A stretch of 64,000 bases of DNA, taken from Rothia mucilaginosa (GTDB taxonomy: Bacteria; Actinomycetota; Actinomycetes; Actinomycetales; Micrococcaceae). This document shows positions 41,304-49,371 of the stretch, piece after piece. Positions within the stretch are counted from its first letter, which is position 1. Every line of letters begins with the position of its first letter. The notes below the pieces were generated by a model, which did no database searches, was not told where the DNA came from, and saw only the letters and a list, made by a program, of their open reading frames with translations. A program made the position numbers and the translations under genes. The stretch covers positions 339,177 through 403,176 of the forward strand of contig NZ_JVSP01000002.1 in the NCBI RefSeq assembly GCF_001061665.1, read 5' to 3'.

Positions 41304-42074
41304 CTACTCGCCGCTGGGCGGAACCTCGCCGCTCATCACGACCTTATTCTGAGAAGAGCTCCACGTGAACGTAGCCGTCGTGCGGCCGCTCGCGTTGGCG
41401 GGGCTCTCATCGTCCTTCATATAGCGGTAGGTCACGCTAATCGAATTATCGGCGGTACGGGTAATGGAGGGCGAGAACGAGTAGGGCTCGTAGGTTGCCG
41501 TACCAATAAACTTGCCGTAGTGGAAGAGCAGGATGTGATGGGCCATCGAGGAAATGCAGCACTCGTCCGGGGAGGAGCCCGGAATCGCGTCAATCCAGGA
41601 CAGCTCGGCGCAGGGATCAAAACCCTCGTACGTGCGGGAAACGTTCGTCCACTGGTTCCACTTGCTCTTGTTCTTCATATCGCTCAGAGCCTTCGAGACC
41701 GTGGACGAAGCCGACACGTTGGAGCAGCTGGAGCTCTTCTTATCGCCCGAGGAGTCAGACTTCGCGGGAACGGTCGTAACGCTCGGCTCGGGGTTCACCG
41801 TAATCGTCACCACCGACGGAGCCGGGGCGGGCGAAGACGCAGAGGCAGAGGCGGAGGCAGAAGCGGAAGGGCTCGCCGAAGCCGTGGGGAAGATAGCCGA
41901 GGCGGCGCTCGAGGAGGAGCTCGGCGAAGCCGAAGCGGATGCGCTCGCCGAGGCGGACGAAGACACAACGGTACCGGAAAGCGCCGAATCGGTGCTTGCC
42001 GAGCAGGACGAGACGGCCAGGGCCACGGCCGCGCCCAGGGCGGGCAGGGATAGAGCGGAGCGGGTCAAACGCAT
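41304..42074 (-). CDS. LppP/LprE-family lipoprotein
   Basis: A 256-residue exported lipoprotein. Signal peptide with lipobox AVSSC gives lipidated Cys24. A Ser/Ala-rich linker of about 80 residues (SASASASASP type) reaches out from the membrane. The globular C-terminal domain (from about 120) has CAELSWIDAIPGSSPDECCI, FHYGKFIGTATYEPYSFSP and TATFTW, typical of the actinobacterial LppP/LprE family. Function not established; mycobacterial members are surface lipoproteins. Start ATG 42074 has AGGAG five bases upstream; the longer frame to 42104 lacks one. Confidence 0.8.
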   Translation of the reverse strand: MRLTRSALSLPALGAAVALAVSSCSASTDSALSGTVVSSSASASASASASPSSSSSAASAIFPTASASPSASASASASASSPAPAPSVVTITVNPEPSVTTVPAKSDSSGDKKSSSCSNVSASSTVSKALSDMKNKSKWNQWTNVSRTYEGFDPCAELSWIDAIPGSSPDECCISSMAHHILLFHYGKFIGTATYEPYSFSPSITRTADNSISVTYRYMKDDESPANASGRTTATFTWSSSQNKVVMSGEVPPSGE

Positions 42075-42233
42075 GGGGACTCCTCGCGCGATGCGGCGGC
42101 GCATCGCAAGCTGATGTATGTGAACAGTGAACTCGTCCAGTATAGAGAAAAAGACGCATTGACGTGGTGCGGGGCGTCAGCGCCGTTCATTACCGTAGCC
42201 TTTTTCCATTGCCGGTAGGCGGCAGAAAACCGG

Positions 42234-43166
42234 TTAGCAGACCTTATCGTCGGTCAGGTAGTGCACCAGCCAGGCGCGCCTCGCCGTCGCAATACGTGCC
42301 GTAACCCGCGGAAAAACCCACAGACTAATCGCGCCCTGAGCCCACAAAGTCAGCGAAAACAGCAACGGTTGGAACGCAACATCGTGCGGATCCACGCCGG
42401 GGTTGAGAAGGCGCGCGAGCGCATCCGCCAGGAACAATGAAGGGAACATGAGCGACATCAGCACCGTACCCAGCACCCAGCCCGGACCGAAACAGAGCAG
42501 AACCCAGCGGGCGCTCATCCGCAGGTTCTTACGGTGCGCCCAGCGGAACTGCCAACCGCGCAGACGGTACGGATAAATCACGCCCAGAATCGAGCCCAGG
42601 GACACCACAATAGCCGGCACCACAAAGAAGGACAGGGACATCATGAGCGTGGGGGTCAGGGTCTTGTCCTGACTGTGCAGAACCAGCGCCAGCAGGGTGC
42701 CGGAAACACCCGTGATGATGCCAATCGCAATAGCCTTTGTGCGCACGAACAGGTGCAGGGCGTGCGGGTCGCTACTGCGCAACGCACGCAGCGCATGCTC
42801 CTCGTCGTGACCCATCAGGTTTGTGGAGGTGACGTCCGCAACCATCCAGCCGACCATCACCAGGGCGAAACCGGCCGGGCCCTTAAACTCGCTAAACAGC
42901 CACGAACGCCAGACGTCCGGGAGCAGGTACCAGCAGATTGCCGCCAGCAGGGCGTTACACACAAGGGTCTGCGTTTCCACCGGGAGGGGGCGCGTGAACA
43001 TGCGGCGCAGCTCGGCCCGCACGCTCGGGCGGTACGTATGCTGCGGATCAACGAGGGCACGACCCTCCACCCGCTGACGGCGCAGGTCCCGGCGGAGGGC
43101 CCTGAAATTCGTCACGGGGTGCGCCAGCGGCGCAAGGCGGGAAGATACGTGCCTCAAAATGCTCAC
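42234..43166 (-). CDS. Six-helix membrane protein, possible ABC-type permease, unknown
   Basis: A 310-residue protein with a basic N-terminus (residues 1-60) and about six hydrophobic segments (about 66-84, 95-112, 142-160, 172-195, 222-250, 262-285). The pattern is reminiscent of permease subunits of ABC exporters, but no ATPase gene is adjacent and I find no diagnostic motif. A conserved-looking DPHALHLF sits in the first cytoplasmic loop. The ATG at 43166 is preceded by GGCAGG, with TACAAT twelve bases upstream as a -10. Divergent from tpx. Confidence 0.6.
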   Translation of the reverse strand: MSILRHVSSRLAPLAHPVTNFRALRRDLRRQRVEGRALVDPQHTYRPSVRAELRRMFTRPLPVETQTLVCNALLAAICWYLLPDVWRSWLFSEFKGPAGFALVMVGWMVADVTSTNLMGHDEEHALRALRSSDPHALHLFVRTKAIAIGIITGVSGTLLALVLHSQDKTLTPTLMMSLSFFVVPAIVVSLGSILGVIYPYRLRGWQFRWAHRKNLRMSARWVLLCFGPGWVLGTVLMSLMFPSLFLADALARLLNPGVDPHDVAFQPLLFSLTLWAQGAISLWVFPRVTARIATARRAWLVHYLTDDKVC

Positions 43167-43289
43167 CTGCCCATTGTAGAGGTGCCGCTGAGGCGAAGCG
43201 GCACCGCAGAAAATCAGCTATGCGGAAACTCCACCCACTAGAGCCTGCATCCCCTTGCACACCCGCCGCATCCGGGGGACAATGAAGGC

Positions 43290-43790
43290 ATGGCTGAAGT
43301 AACTCTACAGAACGAACTCGTAATCCACACCAACGGCGACCTGCCCGCAGTCGGCGCAAAGCTGCCCGAATTCTCGGTTCTCGCGGCTGATCTCTCCGAG
43401 ATCTCCTCCGCAGACTTCGCAGGTAAGAACCTGGTGCTGAACATCTTCCCCTCCGTCGACACCAGTGTTTGCGCAACCAGCGTCCGCACCTTCAACAAGC
43501 AGGCTGCAGGCCTGGAGAACACCGTCGTGCTGTGCGTCTCCAACGACCTGCCCTTCGCAATCGGCCGCTTCTGCGCAGCCGAGGGCATTGAGAACGTCGC
43601 GACCTCCTCCGCTTTCCGCTCCTCCTTCGGTGAGGACTTCGGCGTGAAGCTCGTGGACGGCCCCCTGGCTGGTCTGCTGGCACGCTCCGTGGTCGTCGTG
43701 AACCCCGCCGGTGAGGTTGTCTACACCGAGCTGGTTCCCGAAACCACCAACGAGCCCAACTACGAAGCAGCACTCGCCGCCATCAAGTAG
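43290..43790 (+). CDS. tpx: Thiol peroxidase (atypical 2-Cys peroxiredoxin)
   Basis: A 166-residue peroxiredoxin that reduces peroxides with thioredoxin. Peroxidatic Cys61 in [16 protein letters not shown] and resolving Cys95 in IGRFCAAEG are at the normal spacing, and the length is typical. GACAAT lies six bases before the ATG and no ribosome binding site is present, so the mRNA may be leaderless. It stands alone, with a terminator in the 290-bp gap downstream. Confidence 0.93.
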   Translation: MAEVTLQNELVIHTNGDLPAVGAKLPEFSVLAADLSEISSADFAGKNLVLNIFPSVDTSVCATSVRTFNKQAAGLENTVVLCVSNDLPFAIGRFCAAEGIENVATSSAFRSSFGEDFGVKLVDGPLAGLLARSVVVVNPAGEVVYTELVPETTNEPNYEAALAAIK

Positions 43791-43991
43791 TTTCCGTTTC
43801 GTTCGCCTCGCGAATGAGCAATTGATTCTCAACGCCCCGGCGCGCATACCCCTGGTTTGCGCCCGGGGTGCTTTAAAATAGTGATAACCGCCGCGCGATT
43901 ATTTCTCTCGCGCGGTGCACGACACAACAGATACGAACGCTACACCGCACGAGTACGGTCTCACCCCACACATGCGGCTGGCGACAGCATT

Positions 43992-44029
43992 ACGCTCCGC
44001 CCACCCGATATCACGGGTGGGCGGAGCGT
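43992..44029. terminator. Bidirectional terminator tpx / azlC
   Basis: 16-bp stem ACGCTCCGCCCACCCG with 44014-44029, followed by TTTT on the plus strand. Confidence 0.85.
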
Positions 44030-44080
44030 TTTAACGATGCATTAGGCAGAGTGCGAAGGGCCGGTATGCCCCCCCGGTAC

Positions 44081-45049
44081 CTAGCGCGTCTGCTCGGAGC
44101 CGCCGTCGTGGTCGGCCACAAGCATGTGCTCCGGCAGGGTACCGCGACGCTTTTGCACCGCGTAGCGAGCCACCAGCAGGCTTAGGTAGACGACCATGGA
44201 CACCACAAGCATGGACTGCGGGGCGATCAGCAGGCCCGCGGCCGCGGCCACCAGCGCGATGACGGCGGTCAGACGGTCCTTCGATTCGCGGTACGCATCC
44301 ACGGTCAGGATCGCGAAGAGCGCAGTCATCACAAAACCCAGACCCTTCAGCTCGCTCAGGAAGCTGACGCCCAGCACGTAGCCCAGCAGAGTACCGCAGA
44401 TGACGGACACCTGCATGCCTGCGTGAATCCACAGGATGCGGGAGCCGCGCAGCGTGTGGCGGTCGGGGCCGCTATTGAGGACGTACGCCTCGTCGGTGAG
44501 CGTGTACACGCTGTAGAACTTCGCGAGAGGATGGCGCACACGCTCAATCGGGTAGGAAAGGCCGTACATGAGGTGACGCGAATTCACGAGCAGAGTCATG
44601 AGCGCAATCGACACCAGCGAAGCGTGCAGAGACATCATGTCCAGCAGCACGAACTCCACGGAACCGGCGAAGACAATGCCCGGCAGGACGACCGCCAGCC
44701 ACATCGGGAAGCCGTAGCTGTGAATCACCACGCCCAGGCCGATACCCACGAAGAACAGGCCCGCCATGACCACGCCGGCGGTGCGCATCGCCTCGGCAAA
44801 ACCGCTCACGCGTGGCTGCTGGGAGTCCGAAGAGTCCTTGGGTGCCTCGACCACGGGAATAACGCCGGTCAGCGGAAGGGCGGAGGCGATCACCTGATCC
44901 ACCTGCTCCGGGCTTGCCTGGCTGGGTTCCGCCCGTTGGTGGGGTGCCTGCTGCTGCACGCTACGGTCGGGCGCGGTACGGTGGACCGACTCGACGATGG
45001 GGGCGGAGGCATCCGCCGGGTGACGCTGAGAATCCTGAGATGAAGTCAT
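44081..45049 (-). CDS. azlC: AzlC-family branched-chain amino acid permease
   Basis: A 322-residue membrane protein. Residues 1-90 are a polar Gln/Pro/Ser-rich extension not found in ordinary AzlC proteins (about 230 residues). The rest has the AzlC pattern: FFVGIGLGVVIHSYGFPMW, GSVEFVLLDMM, VNSRHLMYGLSYP and LTDEAYVLNS, with seven to eight membrane helices. With the small AzlD subunit it exports branched-chain amino acids or analogues. azlD lies eight bases upstream on the same strand, the reverse of the common order. A second azlC follows upstream. Confidence 0.87.
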   Translation of the reverse strand: MTSSQDSQRHPADASAPIVESVHRTAPDRSVQQQAPHQRAEPSQASPEQVDQVIASALPLTGVIPVVEAPKDSSDSQQPRVSGFAEAMRTAGVVMAGLFFVGIGLGVVIHSYGFPMWLAVVLPGIVFAGSVEFVLLDMMSLHASLVSIALMTLLVNSRHLMYGLSYPIERVRHPLAKFYSVYTLTDEAYVLNSGPDRHTLRGSRILWIHAGMQVSVICGTLLGYVLGVSFLSELKGLGFVMTALFAILTVDAYRESKDRLTAVIALVAAAAGLLIAPQSMLVVSMVVYLSLLVARYAVQKRRGTLPEHMLVADHDGGSEQTR

Positions 45050-45057
45050 GACGCCCC

Positions 45058-45393
45058 CTAGAAAACCCAGTTAGCCAGCACAACACAGGTGACGGTACCC
45101 GCCACCATGCTCAGCACCATATTCTTACGCCACAGGTGCACACCCACGGTCACCACCAGGCCCGCCAGGTACGGTGCCGCCGTTTCAACGGAAGAATAAT
45201 CAATCTTCGCCACCGCATAGATAGCAAGTAGCGCGACTGCGCCGAGCGGAATCCAATGGCTGAGTGCATCGAGCAGCTCGGAGCCGGCGAGCGCCTTCTT
45301 CAAACCGAAAGGCAGAAGACGCAGCATAAAAGTAATACCTGCAGCAACGAACACCGCAGTCAAAATATATCCGGCAGTAACTTCGCCGTTCAT
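45058..45393 (-). CDS. azlD: AzlD-family small subunit
   Basis: A 111-residue protein with four hydrophobic helices and the family motifs FMLRLLPFGLKK and HWIPLGAVALLAIYAV. It partners with AzlC encoded directly downstream. The frame extends to 45417, but the ATG at 45393 gives the family length. Confidence 0.87.
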   Translation of the reverse strand: MNGEVTAGYILTAVFVAAGITFMLRLLPFGLKKALAGSELLDALSHWIPLGAVALLAIYAVAKIDYSSVETAAPYLAGLVVTVGVHLWRKNMVLSMVAGTVTCVVLANWVF

Positions 45394-45846
45394 GAGGGTT
45401 GTCTCTTTCTGCACCACTCAGAAAACCCCGGAGGTGAAAGACACACGGTCGAACGGTTAAAGTCTTCAAAGCAACCGCCGAGAGCCGGGTCTGCCCGAGG
45501 AAACGGGGGAGTAGTGCGATAGGTACGTGAATAGATGAAAGCCGCGAACAACGAGGCGGAGGGACGTTCCTCCCGCATGAGACTAGTTTTCGGCGCGGGT
45601 AGTTGCGCGCGGCAGTAGTTCTCGTGCGTGACCTCGGGTGATGCCGCTCCCGGTGCGGTGTTACTCCGGGGCGGCACAGCGTTCTGCGTCGCTAGTTTCC
45701 TTGGCGGTGTCTTTCATCTGCATGTGGTACCTCAAATCTGTGGGCGGCGGCTCACGAGATGGCGCCGGGAAAGGCGAATCGCGGCCGGTTCCGCGTGAAA
45801 CAGGAAAGAGAAGGGCGGGCCGAATAGGCGGCTCGCACTTTTTATA
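45394..45846. other. 453-bp gap between azlD and the second azlC
   Basis: No credible gene. Near 45817-45838 a GCGGGCCG / CGGCTCGC hairpin with one G-T pair lies just behind the stop of the second azlC and could be a weak terminator on either strand. The remainder presumably holds the azlDC promoter; no clear -10/-35 pair stands out. Confidence 0.4.
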
Positions 45847-46689
45847 TTAACGGTTTTCCGAGCCGCCGCGTAACACCCCGGCGGAACCCCCATTATCCTC
45901 GGAAGCGGACCCCGTTACTTCGCTTGTCTTCTGCTCCGAGTGGGCAGGCAGGGTGCCGCGGCGCTTCGCCACCGGGAAGCGCGCCAACAGCAACACCACG
46001 TACGAACCCAACGCCACCACCAGGAACGAGGAAGACGCAAAAATCAGCGCAATCGCGGCCGAAACCGCAACGAAGAGCGCCGTCACGCGATCCGGGTTAG
46101 CGCGGTAGCCGTCCATGGCGAGAACCGTGAAGATAGCCACCATCACGAAATCCACGCCCTTCAGGTCGTTTAGGAAGCTCGCGCCGAGTACGTATCCGAG
46201 CACCACGCTCAGAATCCACGACACGTAAATCAGCGTGTTAACCCACAGGATGCGGGCGCCGGAACGCTCATTGCGATCAGGACCGGAGTTGAGAGCAAAC
46301 GCCTCATCGCAGAGAGTGTGGATGGCAAGGGCCTTGGCCCAGAGACCCTTCACGCTGTGTAACGGGTAGGAGAGGCCGTACACCAGGTGGCGAGCATTCA
46401 CGAGGAACACGGTCAAAGCAATCGAGGCAACCGACGCGCCACCGCTGATCATGCCCACCATGAGGAATTCCACGGAACCGGCAAAAACCACCGCGGATAG
46501 CAGCGGCGCCGTCCAAATCGGCAGACCGTGCGCGTTGAGGATAATACCCAGACCCAAACCCAGCACAGCGATACCGAGCATCACCACGGAAGAATCCGCA
46601 ACAGCCAAGCGGAAATCATGCTGCGAGCCTGCGCCCTTAAATCGAGTGCTCTGACGCTGAGCGCCCCGAAGCTTGGGAGTCTGTGCCAT
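45847..46689 (-). CDS. Second AzlC-family permease
   Basis: A 280-residue paralogue of the neighbouring AzlC with the same landmarks: LGLGIILNAHGLPIW, GSVEFLMVGMI, VNARHLVYGLSYP and LCDEAFALNS. The N-terminal extension is shorter (about 25 residues). It has no AzlD gene beside it and is set apart by 450 bp, so it either shares the one AzlD or works differently. The C-terminus is acidic and Gly/Ser-rich. Upstream is the divergent osmC gene. Confidence 0.85.
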   Translation of the reverse strand: MAQTPKLRGAQRQSTRFKGAGSQHDFRLAVADSSVVMLGIAVLGLGLGIILNAHGLPIWTAPLLSAVVFAGSVEFLMVGMISGGASVASIALTVFLVNARHLVYGLSYPLHSVKGLWAKALAIHTLCDEAFALNSGPDRNERSGARILWVNTLIYVSWILSVVLGYVLGASFLNDLKGVDFVMVAIFTVLAMDGYRANPDRVTALFVAVSAAIALIFASSSFLVVALGSYVVLLLARFPVAKRRGTLPAHSEQKTSEVTGSASEDNGGSAGVLRGGSENR

Positions 46690-46915
46690 AAGTGGGTTCC
46701 TCGTATGCGTTACGTTCTACGAAATGCCTCGTCTGCCTGCAGACGGGCAAAGATAACGCCCGCCGCGGCTTTCCAGTGTATAGGAGCCAGCGGTTGACCG
46801 ACGAGAAAAAGAGTCCGGGAATAAAATAATGAGAAACACGCTTATAGTGAATGACGCTAAACAACGCGGTACTGAATAACCTAGCGACCGTGCAGACAAC
46901 CCGAAAGGAACCTCA

Positions 46916-47428
46916 ATGACCGAGCAGAACAACGCTGAACAGAACAACGCCGTGCAGACTGCAGAAGAGCAGAAGAAGGTGTACTCGCGCCAGCAGGAAC
47001 GCCGCGAACTCGACAACTACCGCCAGACCAAGATTGAGCGCATCGACCGCTTGCGCTACCGTGCCCACGGTGCCAACGGCGCAACCCTCGATTTTGGTGT
47101 GGGCGAGGGCCTGCTGACCCCCGTCGGGCTGCTGCTCGCCGCGATTGCCGGCTGCTCCTCCGTGGACGTGGACGCGGGCACCTCCCGCCGCTCCACCCCC
47201 GAGGTATTCGAGGTGCTCGCCTCGGCGCTGAAGCAGACCGAAGACGGCGCGGTGCGCCTCGACGACGTTGAGGTGGACTTTGATGTGCGATTCCCCGAGG
47301 ATGAGCAGGGCGCCAAGGCCCAGAAGATGGTGGACCGCCTGATTCAGCTCAGCGAGCAGAAGGACTGCACCGTCTCCCGCACCGTGGAGCACCCCACGAA
47401 GGTTTCGTTCCACAACCTGGCGAACTAG
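46916..47428 (+). CDS. OsmC-family protein
   Basis: A 170-residue protein. After a polar 20-residue start it has the OsmC/Ohr fold pattern with both conserved cysteines: one in IAGCSSVDV (near residue 80) and one in KDCTVSRT (near residue 152). Members of the family reduce organic hydroperoxides, though this YhfA-like branch is less well characterised. The ATG at 46916 has GAAAGGAA eight bases upstream. Divergent from the second azlC. Confidence 0.87.
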   Translation: MTEQNNAEQNNAVQTAEEQKKVYSRQQERRELDNYRQTKIERIDRLRYRAHGANGATLDFGVGEGLLTPVGLLLAAIAGCSSVDVDAGTSRRSTPEVFEVLASALKQTEDGAVRLDDVEVDFDVRFPEDEQGAKAQKMVDRLIQLSEQKDCTVSRTVEHPTKVSFHNLAN

Positions 47429-47474
47429 AAAGGCTAGACGGACTAAACGCCCGGAGAGATAGCCTGACTTGAGG

Positions 47475-47512
47475 CCCTCCCGTGCCGCTCGTGATGGAGC
47501 GGCTCGGGAGGG
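47475..47512 (+). terminator. osmC terminator
   Basis: CCCTCCCG-T-GCCGCTC paired with GAGCGGC-T-CGGGAGGG around a 6-base loop, followed by TTTTT. Confidence 0.85.
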
Positions 47513-47588
47513 TTTTTCTGTGTTTTTGTGGGTTTGGGGTGGAAAAGAGCCCGGAAAGCGGGTAGGATTGACCCTCAGATTAGGAAAA

Positions 47589-47603
47589 CTTACGGTACGT
47601 AAG
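47589..47603 (+). promoter_or_regulatory. Palindrome upstream of the amino acid permease gene
   Basis: Perfect inverted repeat CTTACG-GTA-CGTAAG, 136 bases before the permease start, in a locally AT-rich stretch. A second looser inverted repeat AAGAAAT / ATTTCTT spans 47601-47629. The 310-bp gap otherwise holds only the osmC terminator. Binding protein unknown. Confidence 0.45.
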
Positions 47604-47738
47604 AAATCCTTAAGATTGAAGAATTTCTTGACCCAGGCACAAACCTTCGGCAGCCGCATCGACGGCAGGGCTAGACTGGACAGCACACAATCCCCCTAGC
47701 AAACGCACGAAGCAATAGCCTCAGAAAGAAGACCTGAC

Positions 47739-49232
47739 ATGGCACAGCCTACAGAGACTTCCGGCACTGCATCGGAAGCCACCCCCGCAGAGGGTGAACT
47801 GAAGCGAGGCCTCTCCGCCCGACACATGCAGATGATCGCAATCGGCGGCGCAATCGGCACCGGCCTCTTCGTCGCCTCCGGTAAGACCATCTCCACCGCG
47901 GGCCCCGGTGGCGCAATCCTCGCCTACGCCCTCATCGGCGTCATGGTGCTCTTCCTCATGCAGTCCCTCGGCGAGATGGCCGCGCACCTGCCCGTGCCCG
48001 GCGCCTTCCAGACCTACGCCGCGCGCTACGTGTCCCCGTCCTTCGGCTTCGCCATGGGCTGGAACTACTGGTTCAACTGGGCGATTACCGTGGCCGCCGA
48101 GCTCGTCGCGGTTGGTGAGGTGATGAGGTATTGGTTGCCGGACGTGCCCTCCTGGGTGTGGGCGGCAGGATTCCTCGTGCTACTGACCGGCATCAACGCC
48201 CTCTCGGCACGCTCCTACGGTGAGAGCGAGTTCTGGCTGGCCACCATCAAGGTCGTCACCGTGGTCGTCTTCCTCATCGCCGGTATCGCCATGATTTTCG
48301 GCATCCTGGGCGGTAGCTCCCCGGGCGTTTCCAACTGGACCGTGGGCGAGGCACCCTTCGTGGGCGGTGCCCCCGCCGTGCTCGCCATCTTCATGGTCGC
48401 AGGCTTCTCCTTCCAGGGCACCGAGATGATCGGTGTGGCAGCGGGCGAGTCTAAGAACCCCCGCCGCGACGTGCCCCGCGCGCTCACCAGCGTGTTCTGG
48501 CGCATCATGCTCTTCTACATCGGCGCGATGGTCGTCATCGGCTTCCTGATTCCCTACACCGACCCGAACCTGCTGACCGCAGCGGACGGCAACGTGAACA
48601 TCTCCCCGTTCACCCTCATCTTTGAGCGCGCGGGCATCGCCTTCGCGGCGGCCGTCATGAACGCCGTGATTCTCTCCGCCGTGCTTTCGGCGGGTAACTC
48701 CGGCCTGTACGTCTCGGCTCGTATGCTCTTTTCCCTGGCGCAGGAGGGCAAGGCACCGAAGATGTTCACCCGCATCAACTCCGGCGGCGTGCCCATGAAT
48801 GCGCTGCTGGCAACCGCAGCTATCGGCGCGGTCGGCTTCATCGCCGCGCTGCTCTCGCCGGATGGTGCGTACCTGTGGCTCGTGAACGTGTCGGGTCTGG
48901 CGGGCTTCATCACCTGGGTGGGCATCGCCGTGGCGCACTACCGCTTCCGCCGCGCCTACCTGAAGCAGGGCCACAGCCTCAAGGAGCTGCCGTACGTGGC
49001 GCCGTTCTTCCCCGTGGGCCCGATCATTGCGTTCCTCATGTGCCTGGTCGTGATTGGCGGCCAGAACTACGAGGCCATCATCAGTGGCGACTGGTTTGGC
49101 GTTCTGAGCTCCTACATTGGCCTGCCCGTCGTGGCGGCCGTGTGGCTGGGCCACCGCATCGTGACCCGTGACCGCCTGATTCCGCTGGAAGAAATGGACG
49201 TGAGCGGCCTCGAGGTTAAGGCTTCGAAGTAA
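47739..49232 (+). CDS. APC-family amino acid permease (LysP/AroP group)
   Basis: A 497-residue transporter with twelve membrane helices. It opens with the family signature HMQMIAIGGAIGTGLFVASG (residues about 29-48), then GEMAAHLPVPGAF and the TM6 motif AGFSFQGTEMIGVAAGESKN. Length and pattern fit the lysine/aromatic group of proton-coupled importers; the exact substrate cannot be settled. AGAAAGAAGA precedes the ATG. Monocistronic, with terminators on both sides. Confidence 0.87.
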   Translation: MAQPTETSGTASEATPAEGELKRGLSARHMQMIAIGGAIGTGLFVASGKTISTAGPGGAILAYALIGVMVLFLMQSLGEMAAHLPVPGAFQTYAARYVSPSFGFAMGWNYWFNWAITVAAELVAVGEVMRYWLPDVPSWVWAAGFLVLLTGINALSARSYGESEFWLATIKVVTVVVFLIAGIAMIFGILGGSSPGVSNWTVGEAPFVGGAPAVLAIFMVAGFSFQGTEMIGVAAGESKNPRRDVPRALTSVFWRIMLFYIGAMVVIGFLIPYTDPNLLTAADGNVNISPFTLIFERAGIAFAAAVMNAVILSAVLSAGNSGLYVSARMLFSLAQEGKAPKMFTRINSGGVPMNALLATAAIGAVGFIAALLSPDGAYLWLVNVSGLAGFITWVGIAVAHYRFRRAYLKQGHSLKELPYVAPFFPVGPIIAFLMCLVVIGGQNYEAIISGDWFGVLSSYIGLPVVAAVWLGHRIVTRDRLIPLEEMDVSGLEVKASK

Positions 49233-49273
49233 CGCGAACGATTGCGTCAGCTGATTGAATGAGCTGATACGTG

Positions 49274-49317
49274 AAGAGCCGCCGGTTCCCCCTGACCGAG
49301 GGGAGCCGGCGGCTCTT
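49274..49317. terminator. Bidirectional terminator
   Basis: AAGAGCCGCCGG / CCGGCGGCTCTT outer stem with an inner TCCCC / GGGGA pairing; a T run follows. Confidence 0.85.
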
Positions 49318-49371
49318 TGCTATCTGCAGTTTATTCCGCACGGGAGAGCTAGGCTGTAAGCCCTGCAGCTC

